In this document: piece after piece, positions 7,646 through 15,657 of the stretch
Position numbering within the stretch: position 1 is the stretch's first letter
Layout of the letters: each line of letters opens with the position of its first letter
Assembly (NCBI RefSeq): GCF_027886475.1
Contig: NZ_CP115670.1
Span: 2,232,001 to 2,296,000, forward strand
From: Corynebacterium sp. SCR221107
GTDB lineage: Bacteria > Actinomycetota > Actinomycetes > Mycobacteriales > Mycobacteriaceae
DNA: 64,000 nt
Direction: 5' to 3'
The notes under the pieces: model-generated
What the model saw: only the letters and a program-made list of their open reading frames with translations
Database searches by the model: none
What the model was told of the DNA's origin: nothing
Translations under genes and position numbers: made by a program

Positions 7646-9697
7646 CTAGATAGCCCCGGCCAGCCCACGGCGGCGCAGCAGGGCGCGGATGTCCTTGTCG
7701 CGGCCGCGCAGCGCGGCAAAGGCCTCCCCGTAGTCGCGAGATCCGCCGCGGGAGAGCACCAGGTCCCGGAACCTCGTTCCGGCAGCCCGCGCCGCCGCCG
7801 GCGAGGATCCCAGCCCCGCCGCCTCCACCTGGCGGAACCAGTCGAAGCCGTCGGCGTCTAAAACCTCCGCCCACAGGTAGGAGTAGTAGCCCGCCGCGTA
7901 GCCGCCGGCGAAGATGTGATTGAAGTAGGTGGAGCGATAGCGCGGGGCAAGCCCTGCTACCACCAATCCTGCGTCTTCCAGCGCTCGCGCGGCAAAGGTC
8001 TCGATGTCGGCTGCGGTAAGCTCTGCTGCTTCCTCGCAGCTGAGAGAATGCCAGGCTAAGTCGATGATGGCGGCGCCCAGATATTCGGCGGTGGCAAAGC
8101 CCTGCCCGAACTGGCGGGCACGCTCGATCGCGTCGAGCAGCTCCTGCGGGATCGGCTCACCGGTTTCCACGTGGAAGGCATAGTTGCGCACCACCGCCGG
8201 GTCCAGCGCCCAGTTTTCGTTGATCTGGGAGGGAAACTCCACGTAGTCGCGCGGGACGTTGGTGCCCGAGAAACTCGGGTAGCGCACCGCGGACAACAGC
8301 CCGTGCAGGGCGTGGCCGAACTCGTGGAAGACGGTGCGCAGCTCGTCGAGGCTCAATAATGGCTGCGATCCGTCGGCGGGTTTGGACAGGCCCATGACGT
8401 TGACTACCACCGGCTTGGTCCCCAGCAGCTCCGACTGGTCGACAAATGAGCTCATCCACGCCCCGCCGCGCTTGGAGGGCCTGCCGAAGTAGTCGGTGAT
8501 AAACAAGCCGATGGCCCCCTTTTCGGTGCCTGACTCATCCTCGCGCACCTCCCACACGTCAACGCCCTCGGCGTAGCCGCGCAGGTCTTCGCGCTTTTTC
8601 ACGGTGATGCCATACAGCCTGCGCGCGGCAAAAAACACGCCCTTTTCCAGCACTTGGTCCAGCGGGAAATACTTGGCCAGTTCGGCCTCGTCAAGGTCGA
8701 AGTCGCGGGCGCGCACCTTGGATTCCCAATAGGGCCAGTCGGCGCCACCGACCTCGCCGCCGGCCGCCTCGACCAGCAGCTTGTGCTCGTTTTCGGCATT
8801 TTGGCTTGCCGACGGCGCCAGGTCGTACAACAGCTTGCGCGCCGCCTGCGCCGTTAGCGCCGTTTCTTCCGCGATGACGTAGTCGGCATGGGTGTCATAG
8901 CCTAAAAGGCGGGCGCGCTCGGCGCGCAACTGCGCCATTTCCACGACAACTTCGGCGTTGGTGTCTTGGCCTCGCTTCTGGCTGGCCTCGTATAACTTCG
9001 CCCGCGCCTCCGGTTTTTCCAGCACCGATTGCAGGGACTGCACGCTTGGCAGCTCCAAGGGGATCACGTAGCCGGTCCTGCCCAGCGCGGCGGCATCTGC
9101 GGCCGCGGCCTCAATGCGGGCGGGGTCAAGCCCTGCCAGCTCCTCCGGAGAATCAAAGCCCACCGCTAGGGCCTTGGTGCTGGCGAGCAGGTTGCGGCCG
9201 AAGGCGTCGGAAAGCACCGATAGCCGTGCGTTGATCTCCTTCAAGCGCTGCATCTGCTTATCATCTAAACCCGCGCCGCGGCGGGCGAAGGTACGCAGAA
9301 GGTAGGCGTGCAGGCGCTGGGATTCCTCATCATCTGGTGCCGTAGCCTGCTTGATGCGCTCGAATAGCTTTTTGTTGAGGTAGAGCGCATCCGCATGCGC
9401 GGCCAGCAGTGGGGCAACGGTGGCGGCGATCTCCTCCATCTCCTCGTCCGCATCCGTGCCCAGGAGGTTGTAAAACACCGCGGCCACCCGCTCGAGGTCC
9501 CTGCCGGAACGCTCCCAGGCCTCGACCGTGTTCTCCCAGTTCGGCGGCTGTGGGTTAGCCACGATAGCGTCGATCTCGGCACGCTGGCGGGCCATCGCCT
9601 CGTGGAAGGCCGGCAGGTAATGGGCCTTGTCGATGGCCGCGAAGTCCGGCAGCTCGAAAGGCAGGGGCGAGGGGCTCAGTAGTGGATTGGAGGTCAT
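7646..9697 (-). CDS. dcp: Peptidyl-dipeptidase Dcp (M3 metallopeptidase)
   Basis: An oligopeptidase of the M3 family that removes dipeptides from peptide C-termini in the cytosol. The zinc motif HEFGHALHGL (HExxH) lies near residue 460 with the distant conserved region around ENWALDP and FATAEYLGAAI downstream. Length is about 683 residues from the ATG at 9697 (MTSNPLLSPSPLPFELPDF), which matches the family start and is preferred over an upstream GTG at 9721. No signal peptide is visible. One CGTCGGCAAGC copy lies within, read as Ser-Ala-Ser. Confidence 0.92.
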   Translation of the reverse strand: MTSNPLLSPSPLPFELPDFAAIDKAHYLPAFHEAMARQRAEIDAIVANPQPPNWENTVEAWERSGRDLERVAAVFYNLLGTDADEEMEEIAATVAPLLAAHADALYLNKKLFERIKQATAPDDEESQRLHAYLLRTFARRGAGLDDKQMQRLKEINARLSVLSDAFGRNLLASTKALAVGFDSPEELAGLDPARIEAAAADAAALGRTGYVIPLELPSVQSLQSVLEKPEARAKLYEASQKRGQDTNAEVVVEMAQLRAERARLLGYDTHADYVIAEETALTAQAARKLLYDLAPSASQNAENEHKLLVEAAGGEVGGADWPYWESKVRARDFDLDEAELAKYFPLDQVLEKGVFFAARRLYGITVKKREDLRGYAEGVDVWEVREDESGTEKGAIGLFITDYFGRPSKRGGAWMSSFVDQSELLGTKPVVVNVMGLSKPADGSQPLLSLDELRTVFHEFGHALHGLLSAVRYPSFSGTNVPRDYVEFPSQINENWALDPAVVRNYAFHVETGEPIPQELLDAIERARQFGQGFATAEYLGAAIIDLAWHSLSCEEAAELTAADIETFAARALEDAGLVVAGLAPRYRSTYFNHIFAGGYAAGYYSYLWAEVLDADGFDWFRQVEAAGLGSSPAAARAAGTRFRDLVLSRGGSRDYGEAFAALRGRDKDIRALLRRRGLAGAI
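8804..8814 (-). repeat. CGTCGGCAAGC motif, copy 4
   Basis: Exact copy on the minus strand inside dcp, codons TCG GCA AGC. Confidence 0.85.
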
Positions 9698-9823
9698 GCC
9701 CGCCAATATTACCGCCCGCACGGGCTGCCAGGGTCAGCGATGACCGCCCTGCGGGTATTGGCACGCACGCCACCGCGGTGGCGTTTTCAACGAAACGTGG
9801 CTCACGATGGCGGAGGCGATTGC

Positions 9824-9829
9824 TAGGCT
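9824..9829 (+). promoter_or_regulatory. -10 box TAGGCT for the carboxylesterase (leaderless)
   Basis: TGC followed by TAGGCT forms an extended -10 box ending seven bases before the ATG at 9837, so transcription should begin at or next to the start codon. Confidence 0.6.
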
Positions 9830-9836
9830 TAGCCTC

Positions 9837-11246
9837 ATGACAGTGCCCGGCCACCACGCACCAGCTTATGAAATCAACCCCGGCGGCACCTATCAGGGGC
9901 GCCTGCTTGCGGCAACGCCCGGCGATGATTCCGCAGGCCTCAACGCCGATGCAAAAGCGCAGGCACCGGGTGATTCCCAATCATTTTCCTCCCGCGTGCA
10001 CTACCCGGAGATCACCTACGCGCTGCTGCCCGATCGGCTCGGCCCCGCGAAACTCCAACCGCGCCCGCGCGGGCTTGTCGATGCCGTCCATCAGCCTCCT
10101 GCACCGGTGTCCACCGCCAACGAGCTGCGCTTGAGCATCACCACTCCCGCCGGCGTGCGGCCAGGCGATGACCTGCCCGTGGTGGCATTCATCCACGGTG
10201 GTGGCTACGAATGGGGCGCACGCGACGAGCCTTGGTTCGACGGCGCCGGGTTCGCCCGCGACAACATCATCACCGTCTCCGTCTCCTACCGGCTCGGCGT
10301 CGACGGCTTCCTCCCCTTCCACGACGATATCCCGTACCACTACCGCGGCATCGACGACTGCAACACCGCCCTCGACTGGATCCAGAAGAACATCGAGGAC
10401 TTCGGCGGCGACCCCACCAACGTCACCCTCATGGGCCAATCCGCCGGCGCCGGCATCTGCCTGTGGCTTGCGCGCCGCGACCATTACCGCGGCGCCTTCC
10501 GGCGCGTGTGGGCGATGTCGCCCGGGTTCCCGCGCACCCCTCTTGCCCGCCGCAAGTGGCTGCTGCGCGCCATCGCCGGCCCGGTAACCCGGAAAAACTT
10601 CCACTCACTTGGGATTGCGGGGCGCGCTGCCGTATTCAAGAAATTCCGGCGCTTCGTGGCAACCGACCTGCCACTGGGGCCTTACCCCTATTCCCCCGAC
10701 GAGCTTGCCGACGTCGACCTGGTGATCACCTGCACCGGCCAGGAGTTCCACCGTCATGGCTTCGCGCGCAAGCTCGACGCCTCCGCCATAAGCTGGCTGC
10801 TGCGCCCGGTGTTCGCCGCTCACCTGGGAGCCCGGATTGGCTACCGCGCGGCACCCCCAAAGTTCTTCGGGCAGTTGATCACCGATTCACTGTTTACCCA
10901 GCTGGTAGCCACAACCGCCGAGGCCAGGCCGAATACCTGGGTCGTGCTGTATGAGGGCACCGACGAGCGTCCCGCGCTGCACTGCTGCGACCTTCCGTTG
11001 ATTTTTGGCAACTACGAGCTGATCAAGAACACGCCGTGGGATCTGCTGCACGAGCCCAGCCCCGCACTGCTTGAAAAGTGCCATCGCCGCGCGGTGGACT
11101 TCGCCCGCGCGGCCACCCCCGCCTGGCCTGCCTACGGCCGGGAGCGGCAGGTACTTTCGGTGGACATCAACTCCGGCGAGCAGGCGCTGCGCACGGATCC
11201 ATTCGCGCGCACCCGCCGCTACTTCACGCACGTCACAAGCAGGTAA
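9837..11246 (+). CDS. Type-B carboxylesterase/lipase
   Basis: An alpha/beta-hydrolase of the carboxylesterase type B family, 469 residues. The oxyanion-hole motif HGGGYEWG lies near residue 120 and the nucleophile in GQSAGAG near residue 201; VSYRLGVDGFLPF between them is typical of the family. The natural ester substrate is unknown. The ATG at 9837 is chosen because it is six to seven bases from a TAGGCT -10 box and no ribosome site exists; an ATG 30 bases upstream is in frame but less likely. It is closely followed (5 bp) by the kinase gene, so the two form an operon. It carries one CGTCGGCAAGC copy. Confidence 0.85.
   Translation: MTVPGHHAPAYEINPGGTYQGRLLAATPGDDSAGLNADAKAQAPGDSQSFSSRVHYPEITYALLPDRLGPAKLQPRPRGLVDAVHQPPAPVSTANELRLSITTPAGVRPGDDLPVVAFIHGGGYEWGARDEPWFDGAGFARDNIITVSVSYRLGVDGFLPFHDDIPYHYRGIDDCNTALDWIQKNIEDFGGDPTNVTLMGQSAGAGICLWLARRDHYRGAFRRVWAMSPGFPRTPLARRKWLLRAIAGPVTRKNFHSLGIAGRAAVFKKFRRFVATDLPLGPYPYSPDELADVDLVITCTGQEFHRHGFARKLDASAISWLLRPVFAAHLGARIGYRAAPPKFFGQLITDSLFTQLVATTAEARPNTWVVLYEGTDERPALHCCDLPLIFGNYELIKNTPWDLLHEPSPALLEKCHRRAVDFARAATPAWPAYGRERQVLSVDINSGEQALRTDPFARTRRYFTHVTSR
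10703..10713 (-). repeat. CGTCGGCAAGC motif, copy 5
   Basis: Exact copy inside the esterase gene; the gene reads the complement as CTT GCC GAC (Leu-Ala-Asp). Confidence 0.85.
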
Positions 11247-11251
11247 CCTCC

Positions 11252-12166
11252 ATGTCTGATTTCTCACTGACCACCGGCAACCACCTCGACATCATCCGCG
11301 CGATTGCCGCCGGGCACGACGTTGCCGGCTTGGATGTTCACGGCGATCTCGGCTCGGCTGCCTCAAGCATCCGCCCCATCACCGGCGAGCAGACCAACTT
11401 TTCCTACATCGTCGATGAGAAGACGATCTGGAAGTTCTACGCCACCCGCGCCCACGGCATCGGCCAAGAGGTCCGCATCGGCCGGGTGTTGGATACGTTC
11501 GTTCCCCCGCTTGTTGGCTACCTCACGCACAATGGCGACACCGTCTGCGTGGTCACCGGCTTCATTCCCGACGCCACCGACCTGTGGCAACTGCGCGAGG
11601 ATCCGGCACTTGCTGCCCACGTGCCCGCGCTCGGTGACAGCCTCGGGGTGATCCATAGGTCCTTGGCCACGGCTTTTGGCACCAACGAGATTACCGGCCT
11701 GGAACTTGCCACGCGCCTGCGCGCCCGCCTGGAGGGCTTTGCCCGCACCACGGCGCTGCTTGATCCCTACCTCCCCGCCGCCCGCGAGGCCTATGCGCAA
11801 CTAGACACCATCGCCTCCATCAGCGTTCAGGAGATCCACGGCGACCTGCACCTCGGCCAAATCTTGCTTGCCGACGATCACCTCTACTACCTCGATTTTG
11901 AGGGCGAACCCGGCGCGAGCATCGGCGTGTGGGATTCCCCGCTGCGCGACATCGCCGGTCTTGCCCGCAGTTTCCACTATGCGGGGCTCAGTTTCGATGA
12001 GGCGACCTTCCTGCCCGCCTATGAGCAGGCAACCGGGTCCCAGGTGGATGCGGCCGTGCTGCGCGCATTTGTTATCGACCGCTTTTGTTATGAGGTGGTC
12101 TATGAGCTCACCCACCGCCCCACCTGGGTTGATAAGCCCCTTTCCTCGGCGAGGTTGGTGTTCTAA
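11252..12166 (+). CDS. Maltokinase-like phosphotransferase, short form
   Basis: A 304-residue kinase of the aminoglycoside-phosphotransferase fold. IHGDLHLGQILL near residue 200 is the catalytic (Brenner) loop and YYLDFEGEPG near 215 is the metal-binding motif with the DFEGEP signature of mycobacterial and corynebacterial maltokinase Mak/Pep2, which phosphorylates maltose for the TreS-Pep2-GlgE route. Mak is usually 430-460 residues; this protein begins at about the point that follows the N-terminal cap domain of Mak and lacks most of it. No treS lies beside it. The ATG follows AGCAGG and the esterase stop by 5 bp. Substrate therefore uncertain. Confidence 0.72.
   Translation: MSDFSLTTGNHLDIIRAIAAGHDVAGLDVHGDLGSAASSIRPITGEQTNFSYIVDEKTIWKFYATRAHGIGQEVRIGRVLDTFVPPLVGYLTHNGDTVCVVTGFIPDATDLWQLREDPALAAHVPALGDSLGVIHRSLATAFGTNEITGLELATRLRARLEGFARTTALLDPYLPAAREAYAQLDTIASISVQEIHGDLHLGQILLADDHLYYLDFEGEPGASIGVWDSPLRDIAGLARSFHYAGLSFDEATFLPAYEQATGSQVDAAVLRAFVIDRFCYEVVYELTHRPTWVDKPLSSARLVF
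11866..11876 (-). repeat. CGTCGGCAAGC motif, copy 6
   Basis: Exact copy in the maltokinase-like gene just after the catalytic loop, read as Leu-Ala-Asp. Confidence 0.85.
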
Positions 12167-12729
12167 GCTCGCGCGGCGATTTCGTTCAGTTTCTCGCGCA
12201 GCTGCGGGTGGGCGAGCTGGTCGACCATCCAGGGGCTAAACGCGAAAGGCGCGGCATCGACAGCGGTAAAGAATTCGCGCGGCTGGACCCACGCCATCTG
12301 ATCTATTTCCTCGGTCTCCGGTGTGAGCACGCTGTCTGTGGCAAGACGTGCGACGAACACTGGGCAGATCTCCCATTCGACGATGCCGTGGGAGTCGACC
12401 GCGCGGTAGCGAAAGTCCGGCAGCACCATCTCTAGGTTTACGAGATTTCCCGGATCCACGCCGATCTCGTGGGGCACACGCCTTGCGGCTGCTTGCTGGG
12501 CAGTCTCGCCTGGGGCAAGGTGCCCGCAGGCCGAGTTGGTCCATACCCCCGGCCAAGTTTTCTTCTCCAGGGCCCTGCGGGTAATTAGAAGGTTGCCCTC
12601 GGTGTCAACGACGTAGCAGGAAAATGCAAGATGAAGCGGGGTGTTTTCGGTATGCACCTCTGATTTGAGGGCGGTACCGATGGGGTTTCCCGCCTCATCT
12701 GCTAGTACGACGAGCTCTGCTGTGGCCAT
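12163..12729 (-). CDS. idi: Isopentenyl-diphosphate delta-isomerase, type 1
   Basis: Converts isopentenyl diphosphate to dimethylallyl diphosphate for isoprenoid synthesis. The 188-residue Nudix-fold protein has the catalytic cysteine in TNSACGHLAPGE near residue 67 and the catalytic glutamate in HGIVEWEICPVF near residue 115. The ATG at 12729 stands six bases after a TAGGCT -10 box with no ribosome site, so the mRNA is probably leaderless. The gene converges on the kinase gene and their stop codons overlap by 4 bp (CTAA at 12163-12166). Confidence 0.94.
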   Translation of the reverse strand: MATAELVVLADEAGNPIGTALKSEVHTENTPLHLAFSCYVVDTEGNLLITRRALEKKTWPGVWTNSACGHLAPGETAQQAAARRVPHEIGVDPGNLVNLEMVLPDFRYRAVDSHGIVEWEICPVFVARLATDSVLTPETEEIDQMAWVQPREFFTAVDAAPFAFSPWMVDQLAHPQLREKLNEIAARA

Positions 12730-12735
12730 GCGATA

Positions 12736-12741
12736 AGCCTA
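12736..12741 (-). promoter_or_regulatory. -10 box TAGGCT for idi (leaderless)
   Basis: TAGGCT ends six bases before the idi ATG on the minus strand; no Shine-Dalgarno sequence is present. Confidence 0.6.
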
Positions 12742-12763
12742 GCCCACAGTCCACCTTTCGCTG

Positions 12764-14590
12764 CTATCCGCGCACCCATGCCCCGATGACCCCGGGCACC
12801 GCCGGGGTGGATTTCCCCAGCAGCGCACTGACGTTGTCATCGCCTTCGATCGCCGTGGTCAGCCTGCGCATCTTTTCCTTCTTGGATTCACCGGCTCCGG
12901 CACCTGCCATAGGCATGCCTCCCATCACGGCGCCCGGCCCACGCCCTGCACTTGCCGATTGTGCGGTCGCTGCTACCGCACCTCCCGGCGCGCCTGCCAC
13001 TGTTGGCGCGGCGCCGACACGCCCACCGGCGCCGGTTGCCCCGCTCACATTGCCAGCCCCACCGAGGCCACCAGCGGCAATCCGCCCTACTCCGGCAACT
13101 CCTGGTGTTGCTCCCCCGTCGCCCCGGCCTGCGTAGTTGGCCGCTCCCATTGCACCGCGTCCAGGAGTTCCTCCACCGTTTCCTGTGGTGCCACCAGTAC
13201 CACCAAACGCCGTGGCCCCCGGTAAACCACCAAAACCGCCGCGCGTTCCCATGGTACTAACCGGGGCCATGCCCATTCCGCCTGCCGTACCCATGCGGTC
13301 GGTGCTTGCGATGGGGGTTGTCACTCCACCAACGCCTGCCGGTGTGGTGCCCAAACGCGTTGGGTTCAAAGCTGCTGCACCGCCAAAGTTCGGGCCAGCG
13401 CCGATGGCACCCACACTTCCGGCACCGATCGCCCCGCTTCCTGCCGCCTGCGATCCCAGACCGGCGGTGTTTATCACTCCACCTGTGCCAATTCCTGGTG
13501 ACATCGTTCCGAGCCCACCTGCCGATGCCGCATGGGTGCTCATTGAACCCGTGTCAATGGATTGCAACGCCGTAACCTCACTGTTGATCGCCGCAAACTC
13601 CCCCGGATCCGCCACGCCGGCGCCCGCTCCAGTACCCCCCTGCATCCCAGCCGCATTGAGCCCAGATGTGGACAGCTTTCCATTGCCCGCAACCTGGTTC
13701 ATCCCCGTGTTTGTGCTTCCGCCTGCGGAGGTACCCGCAACGACGTTTTGCATCAAGTTTCTCGTGCTAGGAACCGCACGATCGGCAATACCTTGGAGTT
13801 CTGACTGCAAGCTCGAAAGGTAGGCCTCTTCCAATGCCTGCTTTTCGGCAGGCTCTTGTACTGCAGCCACGGCCGTCTGAGCTTGCATGATCGACATTTG
13901 AAGGAAGGGAACCGAAGAAAGGAGATTTCCCAATGCGCTTGAGATGCTTGGAACACTGCTTGCAAATGCATCGCCGTGCGTCGCAACCTCATTGATTCTG
14001 GACACCGCGGCATCGATAACCGCACCTCGGTTCGACGATCCGATAGACTGCGCTACCGCCCTGAGGTCATTCGCAATTGACTGAACATCGGCTCCGAGGC
14101 TGTTCCAATGCTCCATAGCTTGGCCCACGGCTCCGTGATTTGTTTGCCACAGTGCAGATGAAAGTTCAGACAGCGAGTTGGACTTGCCTACGATTGGCGC
14201 TTCAAATTCAAAACTTAGATAACGTGCATCCGGTCGCGGCCTAAACTCAACGCCTTCCGCCCCGATTCGACCACCTTCATCTGCGATACTCAATCCGCTA
14301 CGGGTGAAAGACTCTTGTAAGGAAAGTGCCCGTACAGTATTCCTAAGCTGTTCGGAGATCCAAACTACTTGATCAGAGAACGACTGCAAGATTTCTGCTG
14401 CCGAACCTGTTCCACCGAAAAGGATCTTGCCATGGTTTTCACCGAGTGAATCGAAGCCCGGAATACGGGAGTAGCTTGAATCAATCAAATCCGTTGAAGA
14501 AGCCTGAAGAACTGTATTGGAGATCTGAACCACTTCACTAAGGCGTGCGAGCTGCTCTTCAATAGAATCGATAGACAAATTCAGTTCCAT
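12764..14590 (-). CDS. PPE-like, Gly/Ala-rich protein (possible type VII secretion substrate)
   Basis: A 608-residue protein in two parts. The first 270 residues are helical, without a signal peptide. They resemble the PPE/WXG100 helical-hairpin fold seen in type VII secretion substrates, with HWNSLGADV near residue 160 as a WxG-like turn. Residues 285-565 are a low-complexity Gly/Ala/Thr-rich region (runs such as GGTGGTTGNGGGTPGRG). A short charged segment (ESKKEKMRRLTTAIEGDD) and a conserved-looking tail ending VIGAWVRG follow. The start overlaps the upstream lipoprotein stop (TAATG), so the two are translationally coupled. Base composition of the first part is clearly lower in GC than the neighbours. 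No ESX core genes are in the window; assignment is by resemblance. Confidence 0.6.
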   Translation of the reverse strand: MELNLSIDSIEEQLARLSEVVQISNTVLQASSTDLIDSSYSRIPGFDSLGENHGKILFGGTGSAAEILQSFSDQVVWISEQLRNTVRALSLQESFTRSGLSIADEGGRIGAEGVEFRPRPDARYLSFEFEAPIVGKSNSLSELSSALWQTNHGAVGQAMEHWNSLGADVQSIANDLRAVAQSIGSSNRGAVIDAAVSRINEVATHGDAFASSVPSISSALGNLLSSVPFLQMSIMQAQTAVAAVQEPAEKQALEEAYLSSLQSELQGIADRAVPSTRNLMQNVVAGTSAGGSTNTGMNQVAGNGKLSTSGLNAAGMQGGTGAGAGVADPGEFAAINSEVTALQSIDTGSMSTHAASAGGLGTMSPGIGTGGVINTAGLGSQAAGSGAIGAGSVGAIGAGPNFGGAAALNPTRLGTTPAGVGGVTTPIASTDRMGTAGGMGMAPVSTMGTRGGFGGLPGATAFGGTGGTTGNGGGTPGRGAMGAANYAGRGDGGATPGVAGVGRIAAGGLGGAGNVSGATGAGGRVGAAPTVAGAPGGAVAATAQSASAGRGPGAVMGGMPMAGAGAGESKKEKMRRLTTAIEGDDNVSALLGKSTPAVPGVIGAWVRG

Positions 14591-15273
14591 TAGGAGATTC
14601 CTTTCAAGTCAAGGATCGTTTTCATTTTCTGATCAGCGTCAGAGCAAAGCTTTTCCAAGGAAACATCTCTAACCACCCCACCCAAGGCGGTTACGCCCAA
14701 GCGTCCTCCGGTCGTCGAAACGCTCACCATGCAATTGGAGTCCGATAAGTGCGGGAATGGAGAATGAAAAATTGCGCCCGTAGTGACACTTTCAAATGGC
14801 ATATTCAGCTCAGCGAAATTTTCTGAGACTACATCCCTCACCATTTCGTCGGAAACGAGAGAATAGGCCACCTCACTCTTTGTCCTGTCTTTGTTTCTAA
14901 AGCCACAGAAGGCAAAATTCTTGAATGTTCGTTGGTGATTTACACCGTTTGACTCAAGGCCCATACCAGCAATCTCTGCCGCCGTCAGCTCTTCGCAGAC
15001 GTTGAAGAATTCATAATCCGGCGCGCTCACATCAAAATCACCAAGACGAAAGCGACCCTGCATGGCGGAAGCCTGAGGTACAGCTTCGATCCCTGCAGCG
15101 GGGTTTACGGGTGTTATTGTGCTCGGTGATTCTCGTTCGTTATTCGCAATGGCATCGACTGCGAATCCACACCCAGATAGCCCGAGAGCAGTAATCCCAA
15201 TCACGAGGATTGCGCTAAGTTTTCGCACGCCGGCCGGATGATCTTTTGGACGCTTAGCTGAAGTGAGTTTCAT
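14590..15273 (-). CDS. DUF3558-type lipoprotein
   Basis: A secreted lipoprotein of 227 residues. A basic N-terminus and hydrophobic segment end in the lipobox ITALGLSGC near residue 34. The mature part has VCEELTAAEIAGMGLE, resembling the conserved CxLLTxxEI start of DUF3558 domains, and further cysteines (NFAFCGF, DSNCMVSV, EKLCSDA) that could form disulfides. Proteins of this type often sit next to PPE genes in mycolata. ATG at 15273 is preferred over the adjacent GTG because TTGGAG is seven bases upstream. Coupled to the PPE-like gene downstream. Lower GC than the surroundings suggests transfer. Confidence 0.7.
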   Translation of the reverse strand: MKLTSAKRPKDHPAGVRKLSAILVIGITALGLSGCGFAVDAIANNERESPSTITPVNPAAGIEAVPQASAMQGRFRLGDFDVSAPDYEFFNVCEELTAAEIAGMGLESNGVNHQRTFKNFAFCGFRNKDRTKSEVAYSLVSDEMVRDVVSENFAELNMPFESVTTGAIFHSPFPHLSDSNCMVSVSTTGGRLGVTALGGVVRDVSLEKLCSDADQKMKTILDLKGIS

Positions 15274-15657
15274 CACGGATCTCCAAGTTAAAGGCAGGGT
15301 TTTGAGGCAGGTTTATGCACGCCAAAGGCCTACATGAAACTACTTAGACGGGTGTTGCGGGGCTCCGGTTCCCTGGAGGGTGAAACTTTTTTTTCCCGGC
15401 CGAACGCTCGTTTTGGTGTTTCATTTCCCAGAGCCTTTTTCGCGGCTTTCCTTCCTTTTACCTACCCGTTTGTGTGATGTGGTTCCCAAATGTGTTGGTT
15501 TTTGAGTGGTATCGGAACGTAAATGGGCGCGGGTTTGTTGGGACAGGTGAACGTCGGCAAGCGAAGGCGCAGGTTAAGTGGGAGAAGCGAGTGTGTCGCG
15601 GGCGTGTGACAGTATTAGATGGACGTAAAAATTAAGCGAAAGTTTGGTGTTTAATCC
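15274..15657. other. Intergenic region between lipoprotein and ABC exporter
   Basis: About 380 bp with divergent genes on both sides and no reading frame of note. It must hold the promoters of both units but no -35/-10 pair is convincing; TGTGACA followed by TAAAAAT near 15606-15634 is the best candidate for the exporter. A copy of the CGTCGGCAAGC motif lies in it. Confidence 0.5.
15552..15562 (+). repeat. CGTCGGCAAGC motif, copy 7 (intergenic)
   Basis: Exact copy outside any gene, about 96 bp before the ABC exporter start. It shows that codon use does not explain the motif. Confidence 0.85.

Noticed and set aside
13137..13823. Pro/Ala-rich plus-strand frame of 228 codons over the PPE-like gene
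   Set aside because: It is the antisense of the Gly/Ala-rich repeat region; GC-rich Gly codons read as Pro/Ala on the other strand. No ribosome site.
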